A DNA stretch of 11,332 nucleotides from Candidatus Caenarcanales bacterium (GCA_021299565.1 JAJTHA010000090.1:1-11332); one strand, 5' to 3'. Shown: positions 1 through 7,878, numbered from the stretch's first letter. The notes: generated by a model not told the origin, from the letters alone. Program-made: numbers and translations.

Positions 1-11
1 AAATCCTGCTG

Positions 12-359
12 ATGATAGCCATTGGTCAAATCAAAGTAGAAGAATTTTTGGAGCATCTTGAAAATCTTCCAAGCAATAGAGAAAAACTTGATAGGAGTAT
101 ACATAAGCAAATTAAAGAACTTGATTGGGAAGATGATGTCGCATTATTCAAGCTCGATGAACTTTCCAAAAGACTAGATCAACCTCGACTCAAAAAAGAT
201 GAGATGACTAAAATTGAGAATGAAATAAAACAGATAGAAGATCAAATTGCTGAGCGAAAGAAAAAACGAGACGAACTTGCTATTAAACTTGTTGAATGGA
301 AAGCGAGGGGCAATATAGATATAGCTTCTCAAGACGGTAAATTCAGATTAGATGCTTAG
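12..359 (+). CDS. Small charged coiled-coil protein of unknown function, possibly 5'-partial
   Basis: I do not recognise this protein. From the ATG at 12 it is 115 residues and very rich in Lys, Glu, Asp and Arg. There is no signal peptide or membrane segment. Residues about 45-95 show heptad-like spacing of Leu/Ile among charged residues, typical of a coiled coil, with a short polar tail ending FRLDA. The reading frame is open to the left edge of the window (ATC CTG CTG precede the ATG), and no Shine-Dalgarno sequence is seen in the 11 upstream bases, so the true start may lie outside. The stop TAG (357-359) falls inside the 3' end of the convergent dehydrogenase gene, a 12-base overlap. Codon use resembles the neighbours. 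A structural or partner-binding role is possible, but nothing in the sequence specifies one. Confidence 0.6.
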   Translation: MIAIGQIKVEEFLEHLENLPSNREKLDRSIHKQIKELDWEDDVALFKLDELSKRLDQPRLKKDEMTKIENEIKQIEDQIAERKKKRDELAIKLVEWKARGNIDIASQDGKFRLDA

Positions 360-1343
360 AAGGACTTTCATCGCTTCGCCTTTAATCATCAAGTCAAGAG
401 CATGATCGAGCTCTTGAAGTTGCATTTCATGGCTGATTAAGTCGCATAAATTAATTTCATTGTTTTCAAGTAGATTTTTAGCTTTTAGTATCGAATCTGG
501 GTTGTGGTGGAAGCTTCCGGTGATAGTAATTTCTTTGTAATGAAGATCGTAGCTATCTAACTCAATACGAGTACCTTTAGGCAGCCCTCCGAAGAAATTG
601 ACTTGTCCTCCTGATTCAACGATAGAAAGCGCTTGCTGCCAGCTTTCTAAAGTGCCCGCTGCTTCTATCACTCTGTCAAACTTTTGATTTGTTTTGTCTT
701 TTTTGTAATTAATTATTTGGTTAACGCCATTTTTAAGCGCTAGATTTATTCTTGTTTCATTTGCTGCGATCAAGGTGATTGGTGATTGCGGAACAAACTT
801 TTTAGCTAGCTTCACAAAGCATTGTGCAATAGGACCTGATCCAATTAGAGCAAGACTTTGACCATTAACTATTGCACTTCTTTCAAACCCGAGTAAACAT
901 ACGGCTAAGGTTTGAGTCATCACAAGATTTTTTAAATTGTTTTTTGATTGGATTATATGAAGATTATGATCAGCAATGTTTTGTGGAATTACTAGATATT
1001 CGGCAAATGATCCCATTAAGAATTCTAGATTTTCACAAAGTTCAAATTTGTTTTGTTTACAAAACTTGCAAATAAAACAAGGAGCGGTATTTGCTCCGAC
1101 AACAATATCCCCTTCTTTGAACTTTTGATTTTTGCTTTCAGCTACTTCTCCTAAATATTCATATCCAAAAAGAGATGGAATGGATTTGATAATTTTGGGA
1201 TGCCCTCTTAAAAAAGTTTTTGTATCCGTCCCGCCAGTAATTGCATATAAATTTTTGATCAAAACCTCATTTTCATTCGGACTTGGACGGTCAATCTCTT
1301 CTAATTTTAGATTTTCTGGTGAGTAGTAACGCCAAGCGAGCAT
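348..1343 (-). CDS. Zinc-type medium-chain alcohol dehydrogenase homologue lacking catalytic zinc ligands
   Basis: This is a medium-chain dehydrogenase/reductase of normal length (331 residues), with an N-terminal GroES-like domain (about 1-145) and a Rossmann domain (about 146-300). The four structural-zinc cysteines are intact (C89, C92, C95, C103). The catalytic-zinc positions are not: the usual ICGTD is TGGTD (Cys to G37), GHE is GYE (His to Y61), and EPLA is QTLA (Glu to Q144). The nucleotide-binding loop reads GSGPIA instead of GxGxxG, and the Asp that normally ends strand beta-2 is Ala (about 193). The fold is therefore clear, but ordinary zinc-dependent alcohol oxidation is doubtful; substrate and cofactor are unknown. 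I chose the ATG at 1343 because MLAWRYYSPENLKLEEI matches the usual family start. A GTG at 1361 would add six residues and has an AGGGG 10 bases upstream. The 3' end overlaps the preceding convergent gene by 12 bases. Confidence 0.88.
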   Translation of the reverse strand: MLAWRYYSPENLKLEEIDRPSPNENEVLIKNLYAITGGTDTKTFLRGHPKIIKSIPSLFGYEYLGEVAESKNQKFKEGDIVVGANTAPCFICKFCKQNKFELCENLEFLMGSFAEYLVIPQNIADHNLHIIQSKNNLKNLVMTQTLAVCLLGFERSAIVNGQSLALIGSGPIAQCFVKLAKKFVPQSPITLIAANETRINLALKNGVNQIINYKKDKTNQKFDRVIEAAGTLESWQQALSIVESGGQVNFFGGLPKGTRIELDSYDLHYKEITITGSFHHNPDSILKAKNLLENNEINLCDLISHEMQLQELDHALDLMIKGEAMKVLLSI

Positions 1344-1352
1344 ATGATTTTG

Positions 1353-1383
1353 ATTATACACACTTCAGATAAGCCCCTGGAAC
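1353..1383 (-). promoter_or_regulatory. Candidate promoter of the dehydrogenase gene, nearly leaderless
   Basis: Reading the minus strand, a perfect TATAAT (1353-1358) lies nine bases before the ATG at 1343. A weak -35 candidate, TTGTTC, lies about 19 bases further upstream. A start site seven to eight bases after the -10 box would leave only one or two untranslated bases. If this promoter is real, the alternative GTG start at 1361 cannot be used on this transcript. Alternatively the TATAAT is just coding sequence of that longer form. This is inferred from pattern only. Confidence 0.35.
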
Positions 1384-1385
1384 AA

Positions 1386-1414
1386 CTTATTATATAGGGA
1401 AGTCTAGATATAAT
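1386..1414 (+). promoter_or_regulatory. Candidate promoter of the TPR-tyrS-pdtaSR-rarA operon
   Basis: A perfect TATAAT sits at 1409-1414, 27 bases before the ATG of the TPR gene. The -35 region about 17 bases upstream (around 1386-1391, CTTATT) matches the consensus poorly. The predicted leader is about 20 bases. It contains GGGTGGA ending 11 bases before the start codon, at best a weak and distant ribosome-binding site. No operator-like palindrome stands out in this divergent region. Confidence 0.45.
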
Positions 1415-1441
1415 AGTAGTTCTGGGTGGACTTTCATTCAT

Positions 1442-3484
1442 ATGCCAAAAATTATTTCTAAAGCCTTAATCGCATCACTAGTAGCAGCTGTTTTATTGCC
1501 TTCATATGCGGCCAAGAATGATTTAGATCCAGGGTTTTATTACAGTTATGCTGCTGGCGTTAAACAAGAAAAACTTGGTAACACTTTGCAAGCAGCAAGA
1601 CTTTTCAAGGAATCAGCCAATACAAATCCAAGCGATTACGATACATTGGTTAAATTAGGACTGCTTCATCTCAACAGCGACGCTGATGGGGATTTCAGAA
1701 TTACCAGTAATAAGCTGGCTTTTGATTATTTATCAAAAGCAATGCAGATAAGAACTGACGATGCTATGGTAGCTTTGCTTGCTGCTAGAGCGGCAGAAGA
1801 AATTGGTGATAAAACCACGGCTTTCAATTTATTAGTAAAAGCTTCTAACCTTGAACCAAACAATATTTTATTGAAATCTAATCTTGCAAGAATTTATTTC
1901 GAACAAAAAGATTTTAAAAATTCAATTGAAATTTTCAATAAAATCATTCTTGCTTACCCAGACAATCTAAAGGCAAGAAGCTATCTGGGAGCAGCTTTGC
2001 AGGCGACAGACAATTATATGGCAGCTATTGAACAATACAATTATGTGTTGAACTATACTCCTGATGAATATAGTGTTGTCAAAAATCTTGGTGATTCTTG
2101 GTTAGCCCTCAAGCAATTTGAAAAAGCAAAAGAAAATTATCAAAAAGCTCAAGAGATTGACCCAAAAGTTCCAAATATTTATGCTGATATTGCTTACCTT
2201 TCTAAGCAACAAGGTGATATGCCAAATGCTATTGCAAATTATCGTAAGGCACTTACTCTTAAGGACAATATTGAATGGAAAAAATCTTTAGCATATTCAC
2301 TTTTGTCAGATAAAAAAGAAACAGAAGCAATTACTATTTTTGATGAAATCAAAGAATATGGTATCTCAGGCTACGTATATCAGAGCAAAGGTGATAACGC
2401 AAAAGCTATAGAAAGTTATCAAAAAGCTATTGAACAAAATCCAAAAGACCACAAAAGTAGATTCAACTTGGCTTCTATCTATTACGATAAAGGGCAATTA
2501 TTACAAGCAAAAACAGAATATCAAAATTTACTAGAACAAAAACCAAATGATGCAGAAGCTATGTTTTTGTTAGCAACTATCAAACATGAAGAAGGTCAAA
2601 TTGATCAGGCGATGAATTTTTATAATCAGATTTTGACTCAATTGGATGCAAACCTAAAACCTGATGAAGAGCAAAAAGCCCTTAAAAATAATACGAAATT
2701 CAATCTGGCATTGGCTTTTAAGTCTAAATCAAATCTTGTTAAAGCAGAAGAGAATTTCCAAGATATTCTCAAAGCTGAAAACAAGACAGATAAATTCGCA
2801 AAATCAAAAGATGTATTCAAAGAATTGAGCTTTATTAAAATCGCTCTTGGCAAGGATATAGAAGCAGAAAAAATTATCAATGATTGGCTTAGAGAAGATC
2901 CTACAAGTGTAGAAGCGAGAAATCTCTATGCTGATTTTCTGGTTCATCAGTCTAAAGATAGACAAGCAATTGAACAATTGCGCTTAGCATCAGTATTGGA
3001 TAAGACAATTATTACAAGATTGAAACTTGCAAATCTATTGCATTCGCAAAACAATCTTTACGAAGCTCTAGCTGAATACCAGACTATTCTCAAAGAAGAC
3101 CCTAATAATTTAAGTGCCTTATTAGGTGCTGCTAATAACTTTAGGACTTTGGGTTTTAAGGAAGAGGCTGCTGCTATGTACAAAGAGACTCTTAATCATT
3201 ATCCAAATGATCTTTTTGCAAATTATAATTATGGACTATTGATGCAAGAATCAAAAAATTTAGATGAAGCAAAGTCTCATTATGAAAAGGTTATTGGTCT
3301 GAACCCAAATTTCATACAAGCTTATTATGTTTTAGGTTTAGTCTACTGGAATCAAGGTGAGAAAGATAAAGCAAAAGATTATTGGAATAAATTCTCATCA
3401 GTTTCCTCTGATCAAAATTTGAAGGATCAAATAAAGAAAATCCTAGATACAGACGAGACTAAGCAAATTTCTTTTCACCAGTAA
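1442..3484 (+). CDS. Exported protein made almost entirely of tetratricopeptide (TPR) repeats
   Basis: The protein has 680 residues. Residues 1-23 look like a Sec signal peptide: Lys at 3 and 7, a hydrophobic Ala/Leu/Ile/Val core, then SYA before a likely cleavage at A23/A24. The lack of a lipobox Cys argues against a lipoprotein. From about residue 30 to 665 it is a run of roughly 18 degenerate 34-residue TPR units, recognisable by the small-residue/Tyr/Phe pattern and Pro-Asn or Pro-Asp ends (for example NLARIYFEQKDF, IEQNPKDHKS, LDPTS-like junctions). No catalytic domain is attached. TPR superhelices bind other proteins, so the likely role is a scaffold or assembly factor outside the cytoplasm; the partner is unknown. 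It is the first gene of the operon, and its TAA is one base from the tyrS start, so the two are probably translationally coupled. Confidence 0.9.
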   Translation: MPKIISKALIASLVAAVLLPSYAAKNDLDPGFYYSYAAGVKQEKLGNTLQAARLFKESANTNPSDYDTLVKLGLLHLNSDADGDFRITSNKLAFDYLSKAMQIRTDDAMVALLAARAAEEIGDKTTAFNLLVKASNLEPNNILLKSNLARIYFEQKDFKNSIEIFNKIILAYPDNLKARSYLGAALQATDNYMAAIEQYNYVLNYTPDEYSVVKNLGDSWLALKQFEKAKENYQKAQEIDPKVPNIYADIAYLSKQQGDMPNAIANYRKALTLKDNIEWKKSLAYSLLSDKKETEAITIFDEIKEYGISGYVYQSKGDNAKAIESYQKAIEQNPKDHKSRFNLASIYYDKGQLLQAKTEYQNLLEQKPNDAEAMFLLATIKHEEGQIDQAMNFYNQILTQLDANLKPDEEQKALKNNTKFNLALAFKSKSNLVKAEENFQDILKAENKTDKFAKSKDVFKELSFIKIALGKDIEAEKIINDWLREDPTSVEARNLYADFLVHQSKDRQAIEQLRLASVLDKTIITRLKLANLLHSQNNLYEALAEYQTILKEDPNNLSALLGAANNFRTLGFKEEAAAMYKETLNHYPNDLFANYNYGLLMQESKNLDEAKSHYEKVIGLNPNFIQAYYVLGLVYWNQGEKDKAKDYWNKFSSVSSDQNLKDQIKKILDTDETKQISFHQ

Positions 3485-3485
3485 C

Positions 3486-4694
3486 ATGCAAACTATAAGT
3501 CTAGAAAAACAAACTGAAAGCCTAATGCAAGGTGTGGTTGAGTTGAAACCTGGTGGTTACACGGCTTTACTTGATTTATTAAAGAAAGCACAATCAGAAA
3601 AAAGGCAACTTAGAATTAAGTTAGGAATCGATCCTACTAGTAGTGATTTACATTTGGGGCATATGGTTTGTATCCAAAAGCTAAGACAGTTCCAGGAACT
3701 TGGTCACTTGCCAGTGCTTTTGATTGGAGGCTATACTGCGCAAGTCGGAGATCCTTCTGGGCGCAATGAAGCCAGACCTCCACTAAGCAAAGATGATGTT
3801 GCTAATTATGCCAAAACCTATCTGGATCAAGTTTCTAGAGTTATAGATTTATCACAAGTTGAACTTGTAAATAATGCTGATTGGTTTGATAAGTTTACTA
3901 TGACCGATATGGTCAAGCTCGCTTCCAAGGTAACCGTCAATCAAATGATAGCTAAAGAAGCTTTTGGGAAAAGACTAGATGCTGGTCAGCCTCTATATGC
4001 ACACGAAATTATTTATCCACTTTTGCAAGGCTACGATAGCGTAGAGATCAAAGCAGATATAGAGCTTGGTGGTACAGATCAATTGTTTAATTTGATGGTG
4101 GGAAGAGATCTTCAGCGTAATTATGGGCAGGAAGCTCAATTGTGCATGACTATGCCTCTTTTGATCGGGCTTGATGGAGCCAAGAAAATGTCTAAAACTT
4201 CTCAGAATTATATAGCTCTCAATGATAGTCCCCAAGATATTTTTGGGAAAACTATGAGTATTCCTGATGAATTAATTTTGGATTATTTTACGCTTGCAGC
4301 TAGAGCTTCAATAGAGAAAGTCTCTAGTATCCAAGCTCGTTTAAGCTCTGGTGAAAATCCAAGATTCATCAAAGATGAATTAGCAAGAGAAATTGTAACC
4401 ATTTATTATTCTCAAGAAGAAGCTATTAAGGCATCAGAAAATTTTGTCAGTCTATTTAAAAACAAAGAAATTCCAGAAGATATTCAAGAATTTAAACTCA
4501 ATGGTAATTCTGTGCTTGCTGATATTTTAGTTGCTTCTTCTTTGTGTGAGAGCAAAGGCGAAGCTAAAAGATTAATTCAAGGTGGTGGAGTGAAGCTTGA
4601 TGGCAATAAACTTGATAATCCACAGATGGATCTCAATGACTCTATTGGTAAGGTTTTGCAGGCAGGAAAAAGAAAATTTGTGAGATTGGTGTAA
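3486..4694 (+). CDS. tyrS: Tyrosyl-tRNA synthetase
   Basis: This class I aminoacyl-tRNA synthetase (402 residues, normal length) joins tyrosine to tRNA-Tyr in the cytoplasm. The Rossmann catalytic domain carries the HIGH-type signature HLGH at 56-59, the following GDPSGR at 88-93, the GGTDQ segment at 195-199 that lies by the active site, and the KMSKS-type loop as KMSKT at 234-238. A C-terminal S4 RNA-binding domain covers about 340-390 (pattern ESKGEAKRLIQGGGVKLDG). KMSK-type loops are typical of the TyrZ-like form, whereas the E. coli form has KFGKT. The gene starts one base after the TPR stop with no visible Shine-Dalgarno sequence, so it probably depends on coupling. No T-box leader is present; none would fit in this spacing. 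Confidence 0.97.
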   Translation: MQTISLEKQTESLMQGVVELKPGGYTALLDLLKKAQSEKRQLRIKLGIDPTSSDLHLGHMVCIQKLRQFQELGHLPVLLIGGYTAQVGDPSGRNEARPPLSKDDVANYAKTYLDQVSRVIDLSQVELVNNADWFDKFTMTDMVKLASKVTVNQMIAKEAFGKRLDAGQPLYAHEIIYPLLQGYDSVEIKADIELGGTDQLFNLMVGRDLQRNYGQEAQLCMTMPLLIGLDGAKKMSKTSQNYIALNDSPQDIFGKTMSIPDELILDYFTLAARASIEKVSSIQARLSSGENPRFIKDELAREIVTIYYSQEEAIKASENFVSLFKNKEIPEDIQEFKLNGNSVLADILVASSLCESKGEAKRLIQGGGVKLDGNKLDNPQMDLNDSIGKVLQAGKRKFVRLV

Positions 4695-4696
4695 AA

Positions 4697-6061
4697 GTGC
4701 CGATTTTGACTCTAAAGCAAATTGTAAGTTCTTTAGATGATAATTTGCAATTTGTTTCAGAATTGTTGCAAGCTGACATTAGATTATTTGTAAAAGAAAA
4801 CAATCATATTTATATTCATAATTATTATCACCCTAATCAAGACTCTTTATATCTAGGACCAAGACAAAAAACTCAATCTCAAGGTGAGAAGCTTTTGCCT
4901 CATCGAGATATTTCTATTAGTAAGGCTTTTAGACTTGGGAAAGCTGTTGTTGGACAATATGGAATGGTCATTAATAATAGGCGCATACAAGAGTTTGCTT
5001 ATCCAATTTTTTTAGAAGATAGCGACTCTGATCCTGTTGCTGTAATAGCTGTGGAAAGAGATATTTATACTACAAGAACAGTACTTGGGCAGCATTGGGA
5101 TTTTGTTGCAGATTTTTTGATCAAAGCTCTGAAGCAAAAAATCCAAGACAATCTTCGTCTGCCTCAAATAGCTTTCGGGGAAGGGGCTTTGATTTTGCAG
5201 GGGAAAAATGTTTTTTTTGCCAATCCTCTTGCTGTAAATTTATTATCGGAGATTGCTGAACATGCTAGGCAGCTTATTGGAAGACCAATTGATGATTTGT
5301 TCTCGAATTTCTCGCGTAAATTTAAAGGCGATAATAAGCAAAGCTCCATAGTTTCAATTGAAGAAATTGGACTTCGACAAAGAACTATTTTGCTCCGTTA
5401 CGTCAAAATCTCAGAAGAAATGACAGTGGCATTAATTAAAGATGGTTCAGAGTTGAAAATACAAGAAACACTTTTGAAAGAAATTCACCATAGAGTAAAA
5501 AACAATTTGCAAACAATTATTTCATTGCTTCGTTTGCAAAAAAGAAGACATCCAGAGCTTGAAAATGCATTTAGCGAAGCTATTAATCGCACTAATAGTA
5601 TTGCTTTGGTCCATGAATATCTCTCTAGGTCAAATGATATTGAATCCATAGATTTAGGATTCATGATGCAAAAAATCCTGAAAGGTCTTTTATCGTCTTT
5701 CGGGGCTGATCATATTACTATTAATTTTGATTGCGCCAAGAAGATTTTTATACAAAGTGAAAATGCAACCAATCTTGCTCTTGTATTTAACGAAATACTT
5801 ACTAATACTCTGGAGCATACAGCCGAAAAAGTTACCAAAATCAACATCATTGTTTATAGTGATGACTCTCAATTGCATATGATAGTAGAGGATAATGGCG
5901 GTGGTTTTAAAGAAGGTTTTGATTACAAAGCAAGCACTGGGCTTGGCTGGGAGATAATTAGAACTATCACCGAAGAGAGTTTGAAGGGTAAGTTAAGCGT
6001 AGAAAACATAGTGATAGATTCAAGTATGGGCTTAAAGGTTCATTTGACCGTCCCACTTTGA
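4697..6061 (+). CDS. pdtaS: Sensor histidine kinase of the PdtaS type (HisKA_2 family)
   Basis: This is a soluble sensor kinase (454 residues, no membrane segment or signal peptide). An N-terminal GAF-like H_kinase_N domain (about 1-145) is followed by a PAS-like segment (about 155-205, with FANPLAVNLLSEI). The HisKA_2 dimerisation domain holds EIHHRVKNNLQ, whose His pair is at 264-265; the second is the likely phosphorylation site by analogy with the HRxKN family. A HATPase_c domain follows: N box FNEILTNTLEH around N365-H374, G1 box DNGGGF at 399-404 and G2 GLGW at 415-418. The order matches PdtaS of Mycobacterium, which phosphorylates the ANTAR regulator PdtaR, and the next gene here encodes that partner. 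The GTG start lies two bases after the tyrS stop with no clear Shine-Dalgarno sequence. The signal sensed is unknown. Confidence 0.9.
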   Translation: MPILTLKQIVSSLDDNLQFVSELLQADIRLFVKENNHIYIHNYYHPNQDSLYLGPRQKTQSQGEKLLPHRDISISKAFRLGKAVVGQYGMVINNRRIQEFAYPIFLEDSDSDPVAVIAVERDIYTTRTVLGQHWDFVADFLIKALKQKIQDNLRLPQIAFGEGALILQGKNVFFANPLAVNLLSEIAEHARQLIGRPIDDLFSNFSRKFKGDNKQSSIVSIEEIGLRQRTILLRYVKISEEMTVALIKDGSELKIQETLLKEIHHRVKNNLQTIISLLRLQKRRHPELENAFSEAINRTNSIALVHEYLSRSNDIESIDLGFMMQKILKGLLSSFGADHITINFDCAKKIFIQSENATNLALVFNEILTNTLEHTAEKVTKINIIVYSDDSQLHMIVEDNGGGFKEGFDYKASTGLGWEIIRTITEESLKGKLSVENIVIDSSMGLKVHLTVPL

Positions 6062-6076
6062 TAGAATGTAACTATA

Positions 6077-6667
6077 ATGCTAGACGACAAAGATCTGATA
6101 AAAGTAGTAATTGCTGATGATGAACCATTGATCAGAATGGACTTAAAAGAGCTTTTGGAAGAAGCCTCAACTTATAAAGTTGTAGCAGAAGCAAAAGATG
6201 GAATCGAAGCTGTTTCCGTGGTATTGCAAAATAAGCCCGATATAATTTTTATGGATATCAGAATGCCAAACAAAGATGGTATTGAAGCAGCACAAGAAAT
6301 TCACGCAAAAGCCCCTAAAAGAATCCCCATAATTATGCTTACGGCTTATAGCCAGCCTGAATTGTATGAAAGAGCTTCTGAAGCTGGAGTTTTTGCTTAT
6401 CTCACTAAGCCTTTGCGCAAAGCTGATTTGGCGCCGGCAATTGAAATCGCAATGGCGCGCGCTTTAGAAATGCATACTCTGCATAATGAAATTAGTGATT
6501 TGAAAGATAAGCTAGAAGTTCGTAAACTTGTTGAAAAAGCAAAAGGTTTATTGATGAAAAAATATGATCTTGATGAAGCTACTGCCTATAGGCGCATGCA
6601 AAAAGCTGCTATGGATCAAAGAAGCGGAATCAAAGAAGTCGCAGAAGCTATCTTGGCTGGTAATTGA
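6077..6667 (+). CDS. pdtaR: ANTAR-domain response regulator of the PdtaR type
   Basis: The protein has 196 residues. A receiver domain (about 8-125) has the acidic pair D14-D15, the phospho-acceptor D60 in FMDIRMP, T89 and K111. A helical linker (about 120-145) leads to a C-terminal ANTAR domain (about 140-193) with the hallmark VEKAKGLLMKKYDLDEATAYRRMQ and a conserved Ala-Lys-Gly at 155-157. ANTAR domains bind RNA hairpin pairs and control transcription antitermination or translation; phosphorylation typically promotes dimerisation and binding. It should be phosphorylated by the kinase encoded 15 bases upstream. No Shine-Dalgarno sequence is seen before the ATG. Its TGA overlaps the ATG of rarA by one base. 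The RNA targets are not identified in this window. Confidence 0.95.
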   Translation: MLDDKDLIKVVIADDEPLIRMDLKELLEEASTYKVVAEAKDGIEAVSVVLQNKPDIIFMDIRMPNKDGIEAAQEIHAKAPKRIPIIMLTAYSQPELYERASEAGVFAYLTKPLRKADLAPAIEIAMARALEMHTLHNEISDLKDKLEVRKLVEKAKGLLMKKYDLDEATAYRRMQKAAMDQRSGIKEVAEAILAGN

Positions 6668-7875
6668 TGCAGTCTCAAGCAAATATTTTTAATGCTTATG
6701 TCCCTCTAGCAGAAAGGCTTAGACCAAATTCTTTTGATGATTTAGTTGGCTCTATTAAATCAAACCCAGCATTTAAAAATTGGCTAAACGCTGGTGTGAA
6801 ACAATCAGTAATTTTCTGGGGACCACCAGGTACAGGCAAAACAAGCATTGCACATCTAGCTGCTGCTGTTTCCCAAAAAGAATTTATTAAACTGCAGGCT
6901 TTTAATTCTGGTGTTAAAGATCTTAGAGAGATCATTGAAAGAGCTGAAAGAAGACCAGGTTCTATACTATTGTTTGTTGATGAAGTGCATAGCTTCAATA
7001 AAACCCAGCAAGATATTTTGCTTAATGCAGTTGAAAAGGGGATATTGGTTTTGATTGGTGCTACAACAGAAAATCCAGCAGTTTCAATCAACAAAGCTCT
7101 TTTAAGTAGAGTCATTAAGTTCGAATTAAAACCACATCAATATCAAGATTTGATTTTATTAATTGACAGAGCTTTAGAGGCTTATTCCAAAACCATGGAT
7201 GTGATCGCAAAAGATCATTTGGTCAAATCTAGTTATGGTGATGCTCGTAGCTTGTTAACAAATTTGGAATTGATTTTAAACACCGATTTTGAACATTTTG
7301 ATGTTGATTTTGTCCGTGAAAATATTGTCAAAAAGTTTTTTTCAGGTGATCCTAATACATACTACGATTGTATTTCAGCATTACAAAAATCCCTGAGAGG
7401 AAGTGATGTTGATGCTTCTTTGTATTGGTTAGCCAGATTGATTTTCGCAGGAGCAGAACTTGTAACTATTGCAAGAAGAATATTGGTTACAGCCGCTGAA
7501 GATGTAGGAATAGCAGACCCTCAAGCACTAGTTATTGCCAATGCTGCTTATCAAGCTGCTCTTAATTTGGGTTTGCCCGAAGCCAGAATTCCTTTGGCCC
7601 AAGCGGTGGTCTATATTGCAAACGCACCAAAATCTAATAAAAGTTATAAAGCACTTGATAAAGCGTTGCAGGATTGCTCGAATCATCCTCCTTATCCAGT
7701 GCCTGAGCATCTGAGAAATCTTCATGTTCATGACTGTCCCGCGAAATCAGATAATTCCAGAGTTAATCCCAAAACTGGTTATAAATATCCTCATGATTAT
7801 CCTGGTAACTATGTAGAGCAGCAATATATGCCTGATGAACTTAATGAGAGAAAGTATTTTAGTGAAAACACCTAG
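6667..7875 (+). CDS. rarA: Replication-associated recombination AAA+ ATPase RarA (MgsA)
   Basis: This clamp-loader-related AAA+ ATPase acts at stalled or damaged replication forks. It has 402 residues, somewhat shorter than E. coli RarA (447). Visible motifs are the N-terminal PLAERLRPNSFDDLVG, Walker A GPPGTGKTS (52-60), Walker B LLFVDEVH (D105, E106), sensor 1 ATTENP (132-137) and an arginine finger in LLSR (R148). The C-terminal tetramerisation region carries the family signatures RGSDVDASLYWLARL, AEDVGIADPQAL, PEARIPLAQAVVYIANAPKSN and the terminal GYKYPHDYPG. The segment between DLVG and Walker A is a few residues shorter than usual, and the usual VGQ is VGS. I chose the ATG at 6667, which overlaps the pdtaR TGA by one base (TGATG); an in-frame TTG at 6664 would add one residue. 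It is the last gene of the operon. Confidence 0.95.
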   Translation: MQSQANIFNAYVPLAERLRPNSFDDLVGSIKSNPAFKNWLNAGVKQSVIFWGPPGTGKTSIAHLAAAVSQKEFIKLQAFNSGVKDLREIIERAERRPGSILLFVDEVHSFNKTQQDILLNAVEKGILVLIGATTENPAVSINKALLSRVIKFELKPHQYQDLILLIDRALEAYSKTMDVIAKDHLVKSSYGDARSLLTNLELILNTDFEHFDVDFVRENIVKKFFSGDPNTYYDCISALQKSLRGSDVDASLYWLARLIFAGAELVTIARRILVTAAEDVGIADPQALVIANAAYQAALNLGLPEARIPLAQAVVYIANAPKSNKSYKALDKALQDCSNHPPYPVPEHLRNLHVHDCPAKSDNSRVNPKTGYKYPHDYPGNYVEQQYMPDELNERKYFSENT

Positions 7876-7878
7876 TTT

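Noticed and set aside
872..1326. Two short plus-strand frames (872-1075 and 1132-1326).
   Set aside because: Both are antisense within the dehydrogenase gene, have unlikely composition and show no initiation signals.
1362..1441. A riboswitch, T-box or operator in the divergent region.
   Set aside because: The stretch is about 80 bases, has no T-box specifier or recognisable aptamer elements, and shows no convincing palindrome beyond TCTAGA.
1442..3484. The long run of TPR units as recently duplicated DNA repeats.
   Set aside because: The units are similar only at the protein pattern level; I see no extended identical DNA repeats, so they are old and diverged.
6073..6078. A perfect TATAAT directly at the start of pdtaR.
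   Set aside because: It overlaps the ATG itself, so transcription from it would begin inside the gene. The next in-frame Met is within the receiver domain, so no useful product would result.
6696..7115. A 139-residue open frame on the minus strand.
   Set aside because: It lies wholly antisense to conserved rarA motifs, has no promoter or ribosome-binding site, and its sequence looks like a shadow of the rarA codons.
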